Shown here in pieces: positions 23,724 through 31,705 of a stretch of 64,000 bases of DNA; position 1 is the stretch's first letter, and every line of letters begins with the position of its first letter. Under the pieces are notes generated by a model. It was not told the DNA's origin. It saw nothing but the letters and a program-made list of their open reading frames with translations, and did no database searches. This DNA is from Nitrosospira sp. NpAV. GTDB taxonomy: Bacteria > Pseudomonadota > Gammaproteobacteria > Burkholderiales > Nitrosomonadaceae. The position numbers were made by a program, and so were the translations under genes. The stretch spans positions 372,001 through 436,000 of the forward strand of contig NZ_JXQM01000001.1 in the NCBI RefSeq assembly GCF_000832065.1, read 5' to 3'.

Positions 23724-24743
23724 ATGCAATTGGGAATGATAGGATTGGGACGCATGGGTATTAACATGGTTAGCCGCCTGATGAAAGCCGGAAGCGAATG
23801 TGTGGTTTACGACCCTCGCACTGAAGCCGTGGAGGCGCTGCAGTTGCAAGGCGCCATCGGAGCATCCTCAGTCGAGGAGTTGGTCGCTCGCCTAGCTGCA
23901 CCGCGCATAGTATGGTTGATGGTGCCCGCCGCAGCGGTTGATGAAATTCTTTCGAAGGTGGCGTCGCTGCTTGAGGCGGGCGACATTATCATTGACGGAG
24001 GCAACTCCTATTACCACGATGATATCAGGCGTGGTACCGAATTGCGCTTGCGGGGAATCCACTATGTGGATGTCGGAACAAGCGGTGGCGTTGCTGGCCG
24101 TGAACGCGGATACTGCCTGATGATCGGCGGTGAACCAGAAATAATCGATCACCTTGACCCTATCTTTGCGGCCCTCGCACCGGGCATTGGCGCGGCGCGG
24201 CGCACACCTGGCCGTCACGGACGTGATGGCACAGCGGAACAGGGCTACTTGCACTGCGGGCCGCACGGGGCTGGTCATTTTGTCAAAATGGTCCATAACG
24301 GGATTGAATATGGACTCATGGCGGCTTATGCCGAAGGCCTGAATATCCTGCATAGCGCCAATGCCGGCAAGCGGGTGCAAGATATGGATGCAGAGACGAC
24401 ACCCATGCGCAACCCCGAATTTTACCAGTATGAGCTGGATTTGCCTGAAATCGCAGAGGTATGGCGGCGAGGCAGCGTTGTGGCTTCCTGGCTACTCGAT
24501 CTGACGGCAGAAGCTTTGATTGAAGATGCCGAACTGACTGAGTTCTCGGGGCGCGTATCGGATTCCGGTGAGGGGCGTTGGACAACGCTGGCCGCAGTCG
24601 ACGAAGGGGTGCCCGTGCCCGTCATCAGCGCCGCGCTCTTCAGCCGCTTCGAGTCCCGCGGGAATGCTGACTATGCCGACAGATTGCTCTCCGCAATGAG
24701 AAAGCAATTTGGCGGCCATGGCGAAAAAAAAGAAGGGGCCTGA
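23724..24743 (+). CDS. gnd: 6-phosphogluconate dehydrogenase, decarboxylating (short form)
   Basis: Oxidative decarboxylation of 6-phosphogluconate to ribulose-5-phosphate. The 339 aa belong to the short homotetramer type, which is often NAD+-specific. The start [19 protein letters not shown] forms the Rossmann loop; the catalytic region has [21 protein letters not shown] (about 113-133) and [21 protein letters not shown] with the catalytic Lys. An AGGAG precedes the ATG. The stop codon is one base before the zwf ATG, so translation of the two is probably coupled. Confidence 0.95.
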   Translation: MQLGMIGLGRMGINMVSRLMKAGSECVVYDPRTEAVEALQLQGAIGASSVEELVARLAAPRIVWLMVPAAAVDEILSKVASLLEAGDIIIDGGNSYYHDDIRRGTELRLRGIHYVDVGTSGGVAGRERGYCLMIGGEPEIIDHLDPIFAALAPGIGAARRTPGRHGRDGTAEQGYLHCGPHGAGHFVKMVHNGIEYGLMAAYAEGLNILHSANAGKRVQDMDAETTPMRNPEFYQYELDLPEIAEVWRRGSVVASWLLDLTAEALIEDAELTEFSGRVSDSGEGRWTTLAAVDEGVPVPVISAALFSRFESRGNADYADRLLSAMRKQFGGHGEKKEGA

Positions 24744-24744
24744 G

Positions 24745-26148
24745 ATGAACAGGGCCAACGGCGACGCGAAGCCATCCGATGCGTTGGTGCTATTCGGGAT
24801 AACGGGTGACCTTGCCCAGAAGAAAATCTTTCCGGCACTTTATGCGATGGCGAGGCAGGGTTCTCTCAATGTGCCCGTGGTCGGCGTGGCCTCTTCGAAC
24901 TATAGCCTCGCGCAACTTCGTGACAGAGCGGCTGCGGCTATAAGAAAGGCCGGAAAAGTTGATGACCCGAATGCGCTGAATCACCTTCTTTCCCTGCTCC
25001 GGTACGTAAGCGGAAATTACAATAGTCCGGAGACGTTCAAGACCATCAAGGCGGCGTTGGGTGATACCCGGCGCCCGGCACATTATCTCGCGATTCCGCC
25101 TTCGCTTTTTGCTACCGTCATAAAAAGCCTTGGCGCCGCGCATCTAGTGGATCATGCGCGAGTAATCGTTGAAAAACCATTCGGACGCGACCTCGCTTCA
25201 GCGCGCGAGCTTAACCGCATCGCGCGCTCGGTATTCCCGGAAGACTCGATCTTTCGCATCGATCACTTTCTTGGGAAGGAGGCGATCATGAACATTCTCT
25301 ATTTCCGATTCGCCAATTCATTCCTTGAGCCGATATGGAATCGAAACTACGTAGCCAGCGTCCAGATAACACTCGCCGAGAATTTTGGCGTGGAAGGCCG
25401 CGGCGGATTTTACGAATCTGCGGGCTGCCTTCGCGACGTGATACAGAATCATCTTTTCCAAATCGTCGCGCTGCTCGCCATGGAGCCCCCTTCCTACAGA
25501 GGTTTTGGATCGGTTCAGGGTGAGAAAACCAATATTTTTCAGGCCATGCGCCCGGTAATATCAGACGACCTGGTGCGTGGACAGTATGCCGGTTATCGCA
25601 AGGAAGCCGGCGTTGCGAAGGACTCCGACGTCGAGACGTTCTGCGCCTTGCGCCTTTTCATTGACTCCTGGCGCTGGGAAGGCGTTCCGTGGTATTTGCG
25701 CTCCGGAAAATTTCTTGCGGAGACGGCAGCGGAAGTCATTGTGCAGTTAAAACCGCCACCCCAACGGCTTTTCGCCGACTCGGGGCCGGAGATTTGCAAC
25801 GCCAACTATTTACGCTTCCGGCTTTCTCCGCTTTCCGCCATTGCCATTGCCGCGCGAGTCAAGCGCATGGGAAAAGAGTTTATTGGCAACCAGCGGGAAC
25901 TCTGCCTGGCCGAAGAGCGCTTCGGGTGCGAATCACCTTACGAGCGGCTTTTGCATGACGCCATGATCGGCGATGACGCGCTGTTTACAAGTCAGGAAGC
26001 GGTAGAAGCCGCCTGGGCGACGCTCGATCGCGTTCTTACAACGCATCATCGGGCGCTTCCCTACAAACGCGGGAGCTGGGGACCCAAAGTAGCCGAGGCG
26101 CTCATCGCGCCCGATGGATGCTGGCACAACCCGGAGTCGAAAATCTAA
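24745..26148 (+). CDS. zwf: Glucose-6-phosphate 1-dehydrogenase
   Basis: Entry enzyme of the oxidative pentose phosphate pathway. It has 467 aa from the ATG at 24745, one base after the gnd stop, with AGAAGGGG upstream. [18 protein letters not shown] is the nucleotide loop (about 15-32), [15 protein letters not shown] follows, and [13 protein letters not shown] carries the catalytic His. It ends the pgi-pgm-gnd-zwf run. An in-frame earlier start would overlap gnd and is less likely. Confidence 0.95.
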   Translation: MNRANGDAKPSDALVLFGITGDLAQKKIFPALYAMARQGSLNVPVVGVASSNYSLAQLRDRAAAAIRKAGKVDDPNALNHLLSLLRYVSGNYNSPETFKTIKAALGDTRRPAHYLAIPPSLFATVIKSLGAAHLVDHARVIVEKPFGRDLASARELNRIARSVFPEDSIFRIDHFLGKEAIMNILYFRFANSFLEPIWNRNYVASVQITLAENFGVEGRGGFYESAGCLRDVIQNHLFQIVALLAMEPPSYRGFGSVQGEKTNIFQAMRPVISDDLVRGQYAGYRKEAGVAKDSDVETFCALRLFIDSWRWEGVPWYLRSGKFLAETAAEVIVQLKPPPQRLFADSGPEICNANYLRFRLSPLSAIAIAARVKRMGKEFIGNQRELCLAEERFGCESPYERLLHDAMIGDDALFTSQEAVEAAWATLDRVLTTHHRALPYKRGSWGPKVAEALIAPDGCWHNPESKI

Positions 26149-26497
26149 TGGCCGCGAGGCGGCTTATTATATCAGTGGCATAAGAGCAGAGTGGATTCAT
26201 ATTACAGATCACTCATTTACGCAGCCCATTCTTTCGATAACGCAATCCGCCGAAATTTGGTTTCAATGGGAAACTCCTGATAGTTCAAAGCTGGAATAAG
26301 CAAGCCATGATCGCAACATATATGTCATGTTTATGATGTATATGGAAAAGAAATCAGATCTCCGTACAGACGGTAGGGTTAACTTTTTTTTTACACTAAG
26401 GCGACGCTTTTTTCACAAGTAGCATGTTATTTTCTGGACTGCATGATGTCATTTCTGTCCTTCCAATCAGATGTCATACTTTAAAGGGGACCTCTTT
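26149..26497. other. Intergenic region zwf-carbonic anhydrase
   Basis: 349 bp, AT-rich in its second half, with no gene that I can support. Presumably contains the promoter of the carbonic anhydrase gene. Confidence 0.4.
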
Positions 26498-27364
26498 ATG
26501 AATACTTCATTCCATTTTAAATTAACGCAATCCGCCATGCTGGCTTCTGCTATTCTTTTTCTCACAGCGCCTGCCGCGCAAGCAGATAGGCTGGCGGATA
26601 ATCTGGCTGCAATGGAGGCGCAAAGCCCCATTAACATCACTACCAATAACACAACTTTTGATAAGAATTTGTCTCCCCTTTTATTTACATTGAATTCCGA
26701 TACTCAACTGAAGGTAATCAATAATGGCTCGCCTGGCGTGGACAAAACCGCTGCCAGAGCCAATCTCGTCGATCCCGGTGCCGGATCGGTAACGGTTGGC
26801 GGGGATACGTATAGATTGTCCCAGTTCCACTTTCATACACCTGCGGAGCATTTGGAGAACGGCTATAAGTTTCCCATGGAGATGCACTTGGTATTTGCCG
26901 ATGCCCAAAATAACCTGCTTGTCGTAGGCCGATGGATCGAGGAGGGAAGCTTCAATAAAGCGCTTGCCCCGATTTTCTCCAACTTGCCGCATTCCGTAAC
27001 GGATACGCTCACAGTTGATCACTTCAATTTGAATGCGCTGATTCCGGACAATCTGAACTCCTTTCGCTATGATGGCTCGCTAACCACCCCCCCATTTTCT
27101 GAAGGCGTAAAATGGGTCGACCTGGCGCAACCAATGGAGATGTCCAAGGAACAAATTAGTGCTTTCAGTTCCCTCTTCCCGAACGGTGATGCGCGTGAGG
27201 TTCAGGCGCTCAATGGACGACCAATATTCACCGATGTACCGGGATTTGCCACTGTGGTCCCGGAACCGGAAACCTACGCCATGCTGTTGGCGGGACTGTG
27301 CCTGATAGGCTTCGTTGCACGGCGGCGTCTTGTCAACCCAGGTTTTGTGGGTTCTATTGCATAA
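26498..27364 (+). CDS. Alpha-type carbonic anhydrase with PEP-CTERM sorting signal
   Basis: Zinc enzyme that interconverts CO2 and bicarbonate. It has 288 aa from the ATG at 26498, with AAAGGGGA upstream. The signal peptide ends near AAQADR (about residue 29). QSPINI marks the family opening. The zinc histidines are in FHFHTPAEH (H111, H113) and MEMHLVF (H130), and SLTTPPFSEGVKW is the family C-terminal signature. The tail has VPEPETYAMLLAGLCLIGFV then ARRR (about 254-277), a PEP-CTERM signal for exosortase-dependent processing, so the enzyme is probably exported and surface-associated. Eleven residues follow the Arg cluster, more than usual. Confidence 0.9.
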   Translation: MNTSFHFKLTQSAMLASAILFLTAPAAQADRLADNLAAMEAQSPINITTNNTTFDKNLSPLLFTLNSDTQLKVINNGSPGVDKTAARANLVDPGAGSVTVGGDTYRLSQFHFHTPAEHLENGYKFPMEMHLVFADAQNNLLVVGRWIEEGSFNKALAPIFSNLPHSVTDTLTVDHFNLNALIPDNLNSFRYDGSLTTPPFSEGVKWVDLAQPMEMSKEQISAFSSLFPNGDAREVQALNGRPIFTDVPGFATVVPEPETYAMLLAGLCLIGFVARRRLVNPGFVGSIA

Positions 27365-27401
27365 ATTTGCATAAGCAAGAAATAGTCGATGCGCCTTTTT
27401 A

Positions 27402-27430
27402 CTTCCACCATCTCCAAAAGATGGTGGAAG
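27402..27430 (+). terminator. Strong hairpin after the carbonic anhydrase gene
   Basis: Perfect 12-bp stem (CTTCCACCATCT at 27402-27413 with AGATGGTGGAAG at 27419-27430) and a 5-nt loop, 37 bp after the stop codon. There is no U-run after it, so it may stabilise the transcript end rather than terminate. Confidence 0.45.
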
Positions 27431-27575
27431 GCGAAAACAAGCGGCTACCGACCATTCCCGATTCCTGCTGAATCAATAGCTTTCTGCTGCTTGATCACCG
27501 GCTATGGCTTTTATCGAAAACCTTCCGGATCTAAGCATGCTGGCAGTTTTTGCCAATATTTGGCAGCCCAGTAAA

Positions 27576-28760
27576 ATGAAAACGCGTATCGTTCCGTTCG
27601 TCATTATTTCCTTTCTGTTAACTTTTTCGCCCTTGACCCATGCGCAAACTGGGAAATGGGCCAGCCTGAATGCCGAAGCAAAATCACACTACCAGAATGG
27701 ACGTTACGATCAGGCGACAGTACTGGTACAAGAAGCGCTCGAGATCGCCGAAAAGGAATGGGGTGCCGATCATCCCAATGTAGCCCAGACGCTGAACAAT
27801 CTCGGCCTAATTTTTCAAGGGCAAGGCGAATACGCTCAGGCGGAACCGCTTTATAAACGCGCGCTGGTGATTTGGGAGAAAACGCTGGGATCCGATAATC
27901 CCGCAGTAGCCAAGGGAATGAATAATCTGGCGGAACTCTATCGTGCCGAGGGCCGGTACACAGAAGCCGAATTCCTGTACAAACGTTCACTTGCAATTTG
28001 GGAAAAAAAGCTCGGACAGGACCATCCTGATGTGGCCACAAGTCTCAATAATCTTGCGCTCCTCTATAAAATTCAGGGTCATTACGCACAAGCCGAGCCG
28101 TTATATCGACGATCCCTCGCAATCTGGGAAAAATCCGCTGGACCCAATCATCCCGATGTGGCCATTAGCCTGAATAATCTCGCGGGACTCTACCGCGCGC
28201 AGGGTAATTACGCGGAAGCCGAACCGCTTTACAACCGTTCACTGACGATCTGGGAACAAGTTTTCGGACCCAGCCATCCGAGCGTTGCCAAAGGTCTGAA
28301 CAATCTTGCGGAACTATATACCGCCGAAGGTAACTTTACTCTGGCTAAGCCGCTCTTCAAGCGTTCGCTGGCAATCAACGAGGAAGCGCTTGGGTCCGAC
28401 CACCCCAATGTAGCAACCACCCTGAATAATCTGGGGGAACTTTATTATGCGGAAGGCAAGTACGAGATAGCTATACCGCTCTTCGAACGCTCGCTGGCGA
28501 TCTGGGAGAAAGCGCTCGGGCTTGATCATCCTCATGTAGCCTTGAGCCTGAACAATTTAGCGAAACTCTATGAAGCTCAGGAACGATATGCGGAGGCCGA
28601 ACCGCTCTTCATCCGCTCTTTGTCCGTCCTGGAGAGAGCTTTTGGCAACAAACATCCCAATGTGATTTCAAGTCTGAATAATGTCGCCGAATTCTACAGA
28701 AAGTCCGGCAGGGAAATAGAAGCGGCGGCGGTGGAAAGGCGAATATCAGCCGCCGAATAG
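27576..28760 (+). CDS. Secreted tetratricopeptide-repeat protein (kinesin light chain-like TPRs)
   Basis: 394 aa from the ATG at 27576 (MKTRIVPFVIISFLLTF), with a signal peptide ending near THAQTG. The rest is almost all 42-residue TPRs of the kinesin-light-chain type: eight HPxVxxxLNNLxxLY blocks, each followed by G-Y-A-AEPLYKRSLAIWEK. At the DNA level the blocks are exactly 126 bp apart from 27771 to 28653. TPR arrays bind proteins, so a periplasmic or exported scaffold is likely. The partner is unknown. The HAQTG cleavage region is shared with the two small secreted proteins downstream. Confidence 0.85.
   Translation: MKTRIVPFVIISFLLTFSPLTHAQTGKWASLNAEAKSHYQNGRYDQATVLVQEALEIAEKEWGADHPNVAQTLNNLGLIFQGQGEYAQAEPLYKRALVIWEKTLGSDNPAVAKGMNNLAELYRAEGRYTEAEFLYKRSLAIWEKKLGQDHPDVATSLNNLALLYKIQGHYAQAEPLYRRSLAIWEKSAGPNHPDVAISLNNLAGLYRAQGNYAEAEPLYNRSLTIWEQVFGPSHPSVAKGLNNLAELYTAEGNFTLAKPLFKRSLAINEEALGSDHPNVATTLNNLGELYYAEGKYEIAIPLFERSLAIWEKALGLDHPHVALSLNNLAKLYEAQERYAEAEPLFIRSLSVLERAFGNKHPNVISSLNNVAEFYRKSGREIEAAAVERRISAAE
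27771..28700 (+). repeat. Eight coding repeats of 126 bp (TPR units)
   Basis: The His-Pro codons of successive units are exactly 126 bp apart; first CAT at 27771 and last at 28653, a difference of seven periods with no insertion or deletion. This is coding repetition of the TPR protein, not a CRISPR array. Confidence 0.85.
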
Positions 28761-28940
28761 AGGAAACGCTATGAAACGAGTTTCTGGCAAAACCGAGTGA
28801 TCTCAAAAACGCTACAATGATGATGGAGAATGATATCCCATCGATACGCCTGAGAGCATGACGCGGTGAAGAGACTACTAAGATTCGGCGGGACATTTCA
28901 TTGTCTATCTTTCCGAACCGGATAAGGAGGAGTAAAAACC

Positions 28941-29366
28941 ATGAAGCCCAGGTTCACTCTGAGGAATGCCGCAGCTTGGTTCGTGACGCTCGCCAGCATT
29001 ATGATTTCCGGCTTAATGAGCGTATCCCATGCGCAGACTGGACAGCCAGGTGTCTCGATGTCCGTACAGGGCAGCCTGATCGTGGCGCAGCTCTCGCAAA
29101 GATGGGGAGACGCCGCGACAGGTCAAAAAGATTTGCCACCCGAGAGCGCGGGCGCCGCCTCCACACCAGGCACACCCGATCGGTTAAATTCTTCGTCAAA
29201 CGGGGCATCCGTGGACCAGGCACCTGGGGCTGGCTCGTGCAGGTACGCTACACCGGAACAAGAAAGTTTCTTTTGCAAGATGAGAAGAATCTTCTACGGA
29301 CGCGACTCCTCGGGGCCCAATCGGGATATGGATAGCAATATATCGGCAGGAGGTGCGGGGGGCTAA
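28941..29366 (+). CDS. Small secreted protein of unknown function (paralogue A)
   Basis: 141 aa, with a very strong GGAGGAG Shine-Dalgarno 8 nt before the ATG. The signal peptide ends at about SHAQTG (residue 33). The middle is Gln/Ser/Pro/Gly-rich and looks disordered. The C-terminal 40 residues hold PEQESFFCKMRRIFYGRDS and then DMDSNISAGGAGG, which align with the tail of the next gene (paralogue B). Two Cys (in GSCRY and FFCKM) are absent from B. I do not recognise the family. Confidence 0.7.
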   Translation: MKPRFTLRNAAAWFVTLASIMISGLMSVSHAQTGQPGVSMSVQGSLIVAQLSQRWGDAATGQKDLPPESAGAASTPGTPDRLNSSSNGASVDQAPGAGSCRYATPEQESFFCKMRRIFYGRDSSGPNRDMDSNISAGGAGG

Positions 29367-29548
29367 GTGCTCATGTATGAGGTAGAGCCGGATTCCTCTT
29401 AGATTACCGGTTTGTATGACGCAAAGCGCCAGCAGTGTTGCATTGATGATATGAGTGGATGTAGACACCTGGGAGAAATCATGGATCGATGCAAGCCACT
29501 CAGTTCGCTATTTCGCCGGATTAACGAGAAAAAGAAAGAGGAATTATT

Positions 29549-29983
29549 ATGAAACAAAATTCCATTCTGAGAAGTCCAGCGATGCAATCGGCGGCGCTTG
29601 CTGGCATCATGATTCTCACCATGGCAGGTGTTCCCCATGCTCAAACCGGCGCGGCCGGACATGATGGCGCTTCGATTCCTGGGCAAGGCGTTTCGACAGC
29701 GACACAGCCATCATCCAGGCAGAAAGATGCCGCCTCAGATCAGGAAAGTTCGCCGCAAAAAAAAGGCAGCGCCGCGCCCGAACAGCACACACCCGATCAA
29801 TCCGGCTCTCCGGCAAGTTCGTTACCCTCAAATCAGGAACCTGGCTGGGGCGAGTCCCCTGCCCCCGAACCGGAAAGCCTTTTTCGCAAGATTATTAGGA
29901 TATTCTTCGGACCCGACTCACCCCCCGGACCGAACCCGGATGTGGACACCAATATTTCCGCAGGCGGCGCAGCGGGAGGATAA
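29549..29983 (+). CDS. Small secreted protein of unknown function (paralogue B)
   Basis: 144 aa, with AGAGGAA before the ATG. The signal peptide ends at about PHAQTG (residue 33), then comes a Pro/Ser/Gln/Lys-rich linker. The conserved tail is PEPESLFRKIIRIFFGPDS then DVDTNISAGGAAGG. Shared positions with paralogue A are E-x-E-S-x-F-x-K-x-x-R-I-F-x-G-x-D-S and D-x-D-x-NISAGGA. The short basic-hydrophobic helix followed by a Gly-rich end suggests a binding or sorting tail; the function is unknown. Confidence 0.7.
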   Translation: MKQNSILRSPAMQSAALAGIMILTMAGVPHAQTGAAGHDGASIPGQGVSTATQPSSRQKDAASDQESSPQKKGSAAPEQHTPDQSGSPASSLPSNQEPGWGESPAPEPESLFRKIIRIFFGPDSPPGPNPDVDTNISAGGAAGG

Positions 29984-30675
29984 CGCATCCATGACAAAAC
30001 AAATGCGGCGGAGAATCAGACAGGCATCTCTTCTGCGTTCACCCTCCAAACTTCACTGTAACGGCACAGTTTTTGTTATGTGACGCTGTTGTCATAATAC
30101 TGGCGAGATTGATCGGACACTTGCATGATCAAGTTTTACCCTAAAACCATCTAGACCAGCCTGCAGAGAAGGCATTATGATAATGGAATACTCCTGCAGG
30201 AATCCTGGGGGTCTCGATTGGGATCCGCTATCTTCGAGGATTAAGTATCGATCCTGACTTCATTTATCTTAGTTGCAATAGCCGTCACAAACTTTGACCG
30301 GCTTATATTCTCCATAAAATGCGCCATTCTTGCGCCGGTAACCTTCTGGTGTGGTATTGCATCACATCCATGAATTCCACTCCCTGTCCTAAAAATGGAC
30401 TATAACTAATCTGATAGCTTCAGGCACGCTTATTACAAAGCTATCGAAGAAGATCGGATTTAGCTTCTACTTTTCTTAGCGACGTTTTTTCAGGAATTAT
30501 ATCGCCACTTCGATATCAAATTAATTGATCAAACGCCGAAGGAGTTCAATGAGAATCTCTACTTTGGCGCGGAATTAACTTCGTCCCTTAATGCCTATGA
30601 TCAATTTCCGTCGGAGAACTGCTTACGCTTCATTTAGTTGTCCCGAGATGAAAAGTCATTGACTCAAGATTTCAT
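29984..30675. other. Intergenic region before the oxidase cluster
   Basis: 692 bp, noticeably AT-rich, with no reading frame that I can support. It must hold the oxidase promoter. I could not assign -35/-10 boxes with confidence. Confidence 0.4.
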
Positions 30676-31698
30676 ATGAGCACTGTCACATTCCGCACGT
30701 CCGGCCTGATAGCGCTGGCGACCGTGTCAACTGCCACCATGGCAAGCACAACGGACGCCCCGCTAAACTATTTTTTACATAGTTATGGTCCGGCAGCTAA
30801 ACCGACAATGCATCTGGGATGGTTGCTTGCAGGCCTGTCAGTGGCGGTATGCCTCATTATCGCCCTACTGCTGCTAGCGGCTGTGCTGCGTAAGCGTCCT
30901 CTCGCCGATCCGCGCTCGATTGGCCGTGAAGGCGAAGGTCTACGGTGGATATATATAGGAACGGGAATTTCCACCTGCGTATTGTTTGGACTGGTTATAT
31001 ATTCGCTGATGGTGCTGAACGAGGTTGCGAAGCCTCCCCAGGCCCCGGCCGTTATCCTGACTGTTACAGGGTACGACTGGTGGTGGAAAATCGAGTATGA
31101 ACACGATGATCCTGCGCACCGCTTTATCACTGCCAATGAGCTACATATTCCCGTGGGCCAGCCTGTCCTTATCAAATTGAAAAGCGCCGACGTCATCCAT
31201 GCCTTCTGGGTGCCGACGCTCGCGGGCAAGACACAAATGATTCCGGGCCTGACGAATCAACAATGGATACAGGCCGATGTACCCGGCATATATACCGGGC
31301 AATGCGCTCAATATTGCGGTGCGGGCCATGCTCACATGGGTCTTGAGGTTATCGCGGAGAGTGCCCAGGATTTTGAGAAATGGCAGAATGCCCAGCGTCG
31401 AACAGCTCCACTTACCTTCATGTCAAACGAAGATCCAGGACACAAGCTGTTCATGGATCGTTGCGCCGGCTGTCACACAATCCGTGGAACCAGCGCTGCG
31501 GGCGACCATGCTCCTGATCTGACTCACTTGAACTCACGGCGCTGGCTTGCGGCTGGACTATTGACGAATACGCCTGACCATTTGATGAAGTGGGTCATCA
31601 ACGCACAAAGGCTCAAACCTGGATCGCGTATGCCAAGTATTGCGTTATCGGAATCCGAGACGACTGAACTGGCGTTATTTTTATCGACACTGAATTAG
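30676..31698 (+). CDS. coxB: Cytochrome c oxidase subunit II with fused cytochrome c domain (caa3 type)
   Basis: Receives electrons and passes them through the binuclear CuA centre to subunit I. It has 340 aa: signal or first helix, then membrane helices at about 47-70 and 92-113. The aromatic patch is GYDWWWKIEYEH. The CuA ligands are H175 in DVIHAFWVP and the set C210, C214, H218 and M221 in GQCAQYCGAGHAHM. The C-terminal cytochrome c domain has CAGCH (C263, C266, H267) and a likely Met ligand in SRMPSI. It lies 7 bp before coxA. Confidence 0.95.
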   Translation: MSTVTFRTSGLIALATVSTATMASTTDAPLNYFLHSYGPAAKPTMHLGWLLAGLSVAVCLIIALLLLAAVLRKRPLADPRSIGREGEGLRWIYIGTGISTCVLFGLVIYSLMVLNEVAKPPQAPAVILTVTGYDWWWKIEYEHDDPAHRFITANELHIPVGQPVLIKLKSADVIHAFWVPTLAGKTQMIPGLTNQQWIQADVPGIYTGQCAQYCGAGHAHMGLEVIAESAQDFEKWQNAQRRTAPLTFMSNEDPGHKLFMDRCAGCHTIRGTSAAGDHAPDLTHLNSRRWLAAGLLTNTPDHLMKWVINAQRLKPGSRMPSIALSESETTELALFLSTLN

Positions 31699-31705
31699 AG
31701 AAGGT

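Noticed and set aside
27340-27400. IS-end-like sequence (GGTTCTATTGCATAAATT) at the end of the carbonic anhydrase gene
   Set aside because: Resemblance to known terminal repeats is partial and no partner repeat or transposase is nearby.
27771-28700. CRISPR-like regular repeats
   Set aside because: The 126-bp period is coding and matches 42-residue TPR units; there are no spacers.
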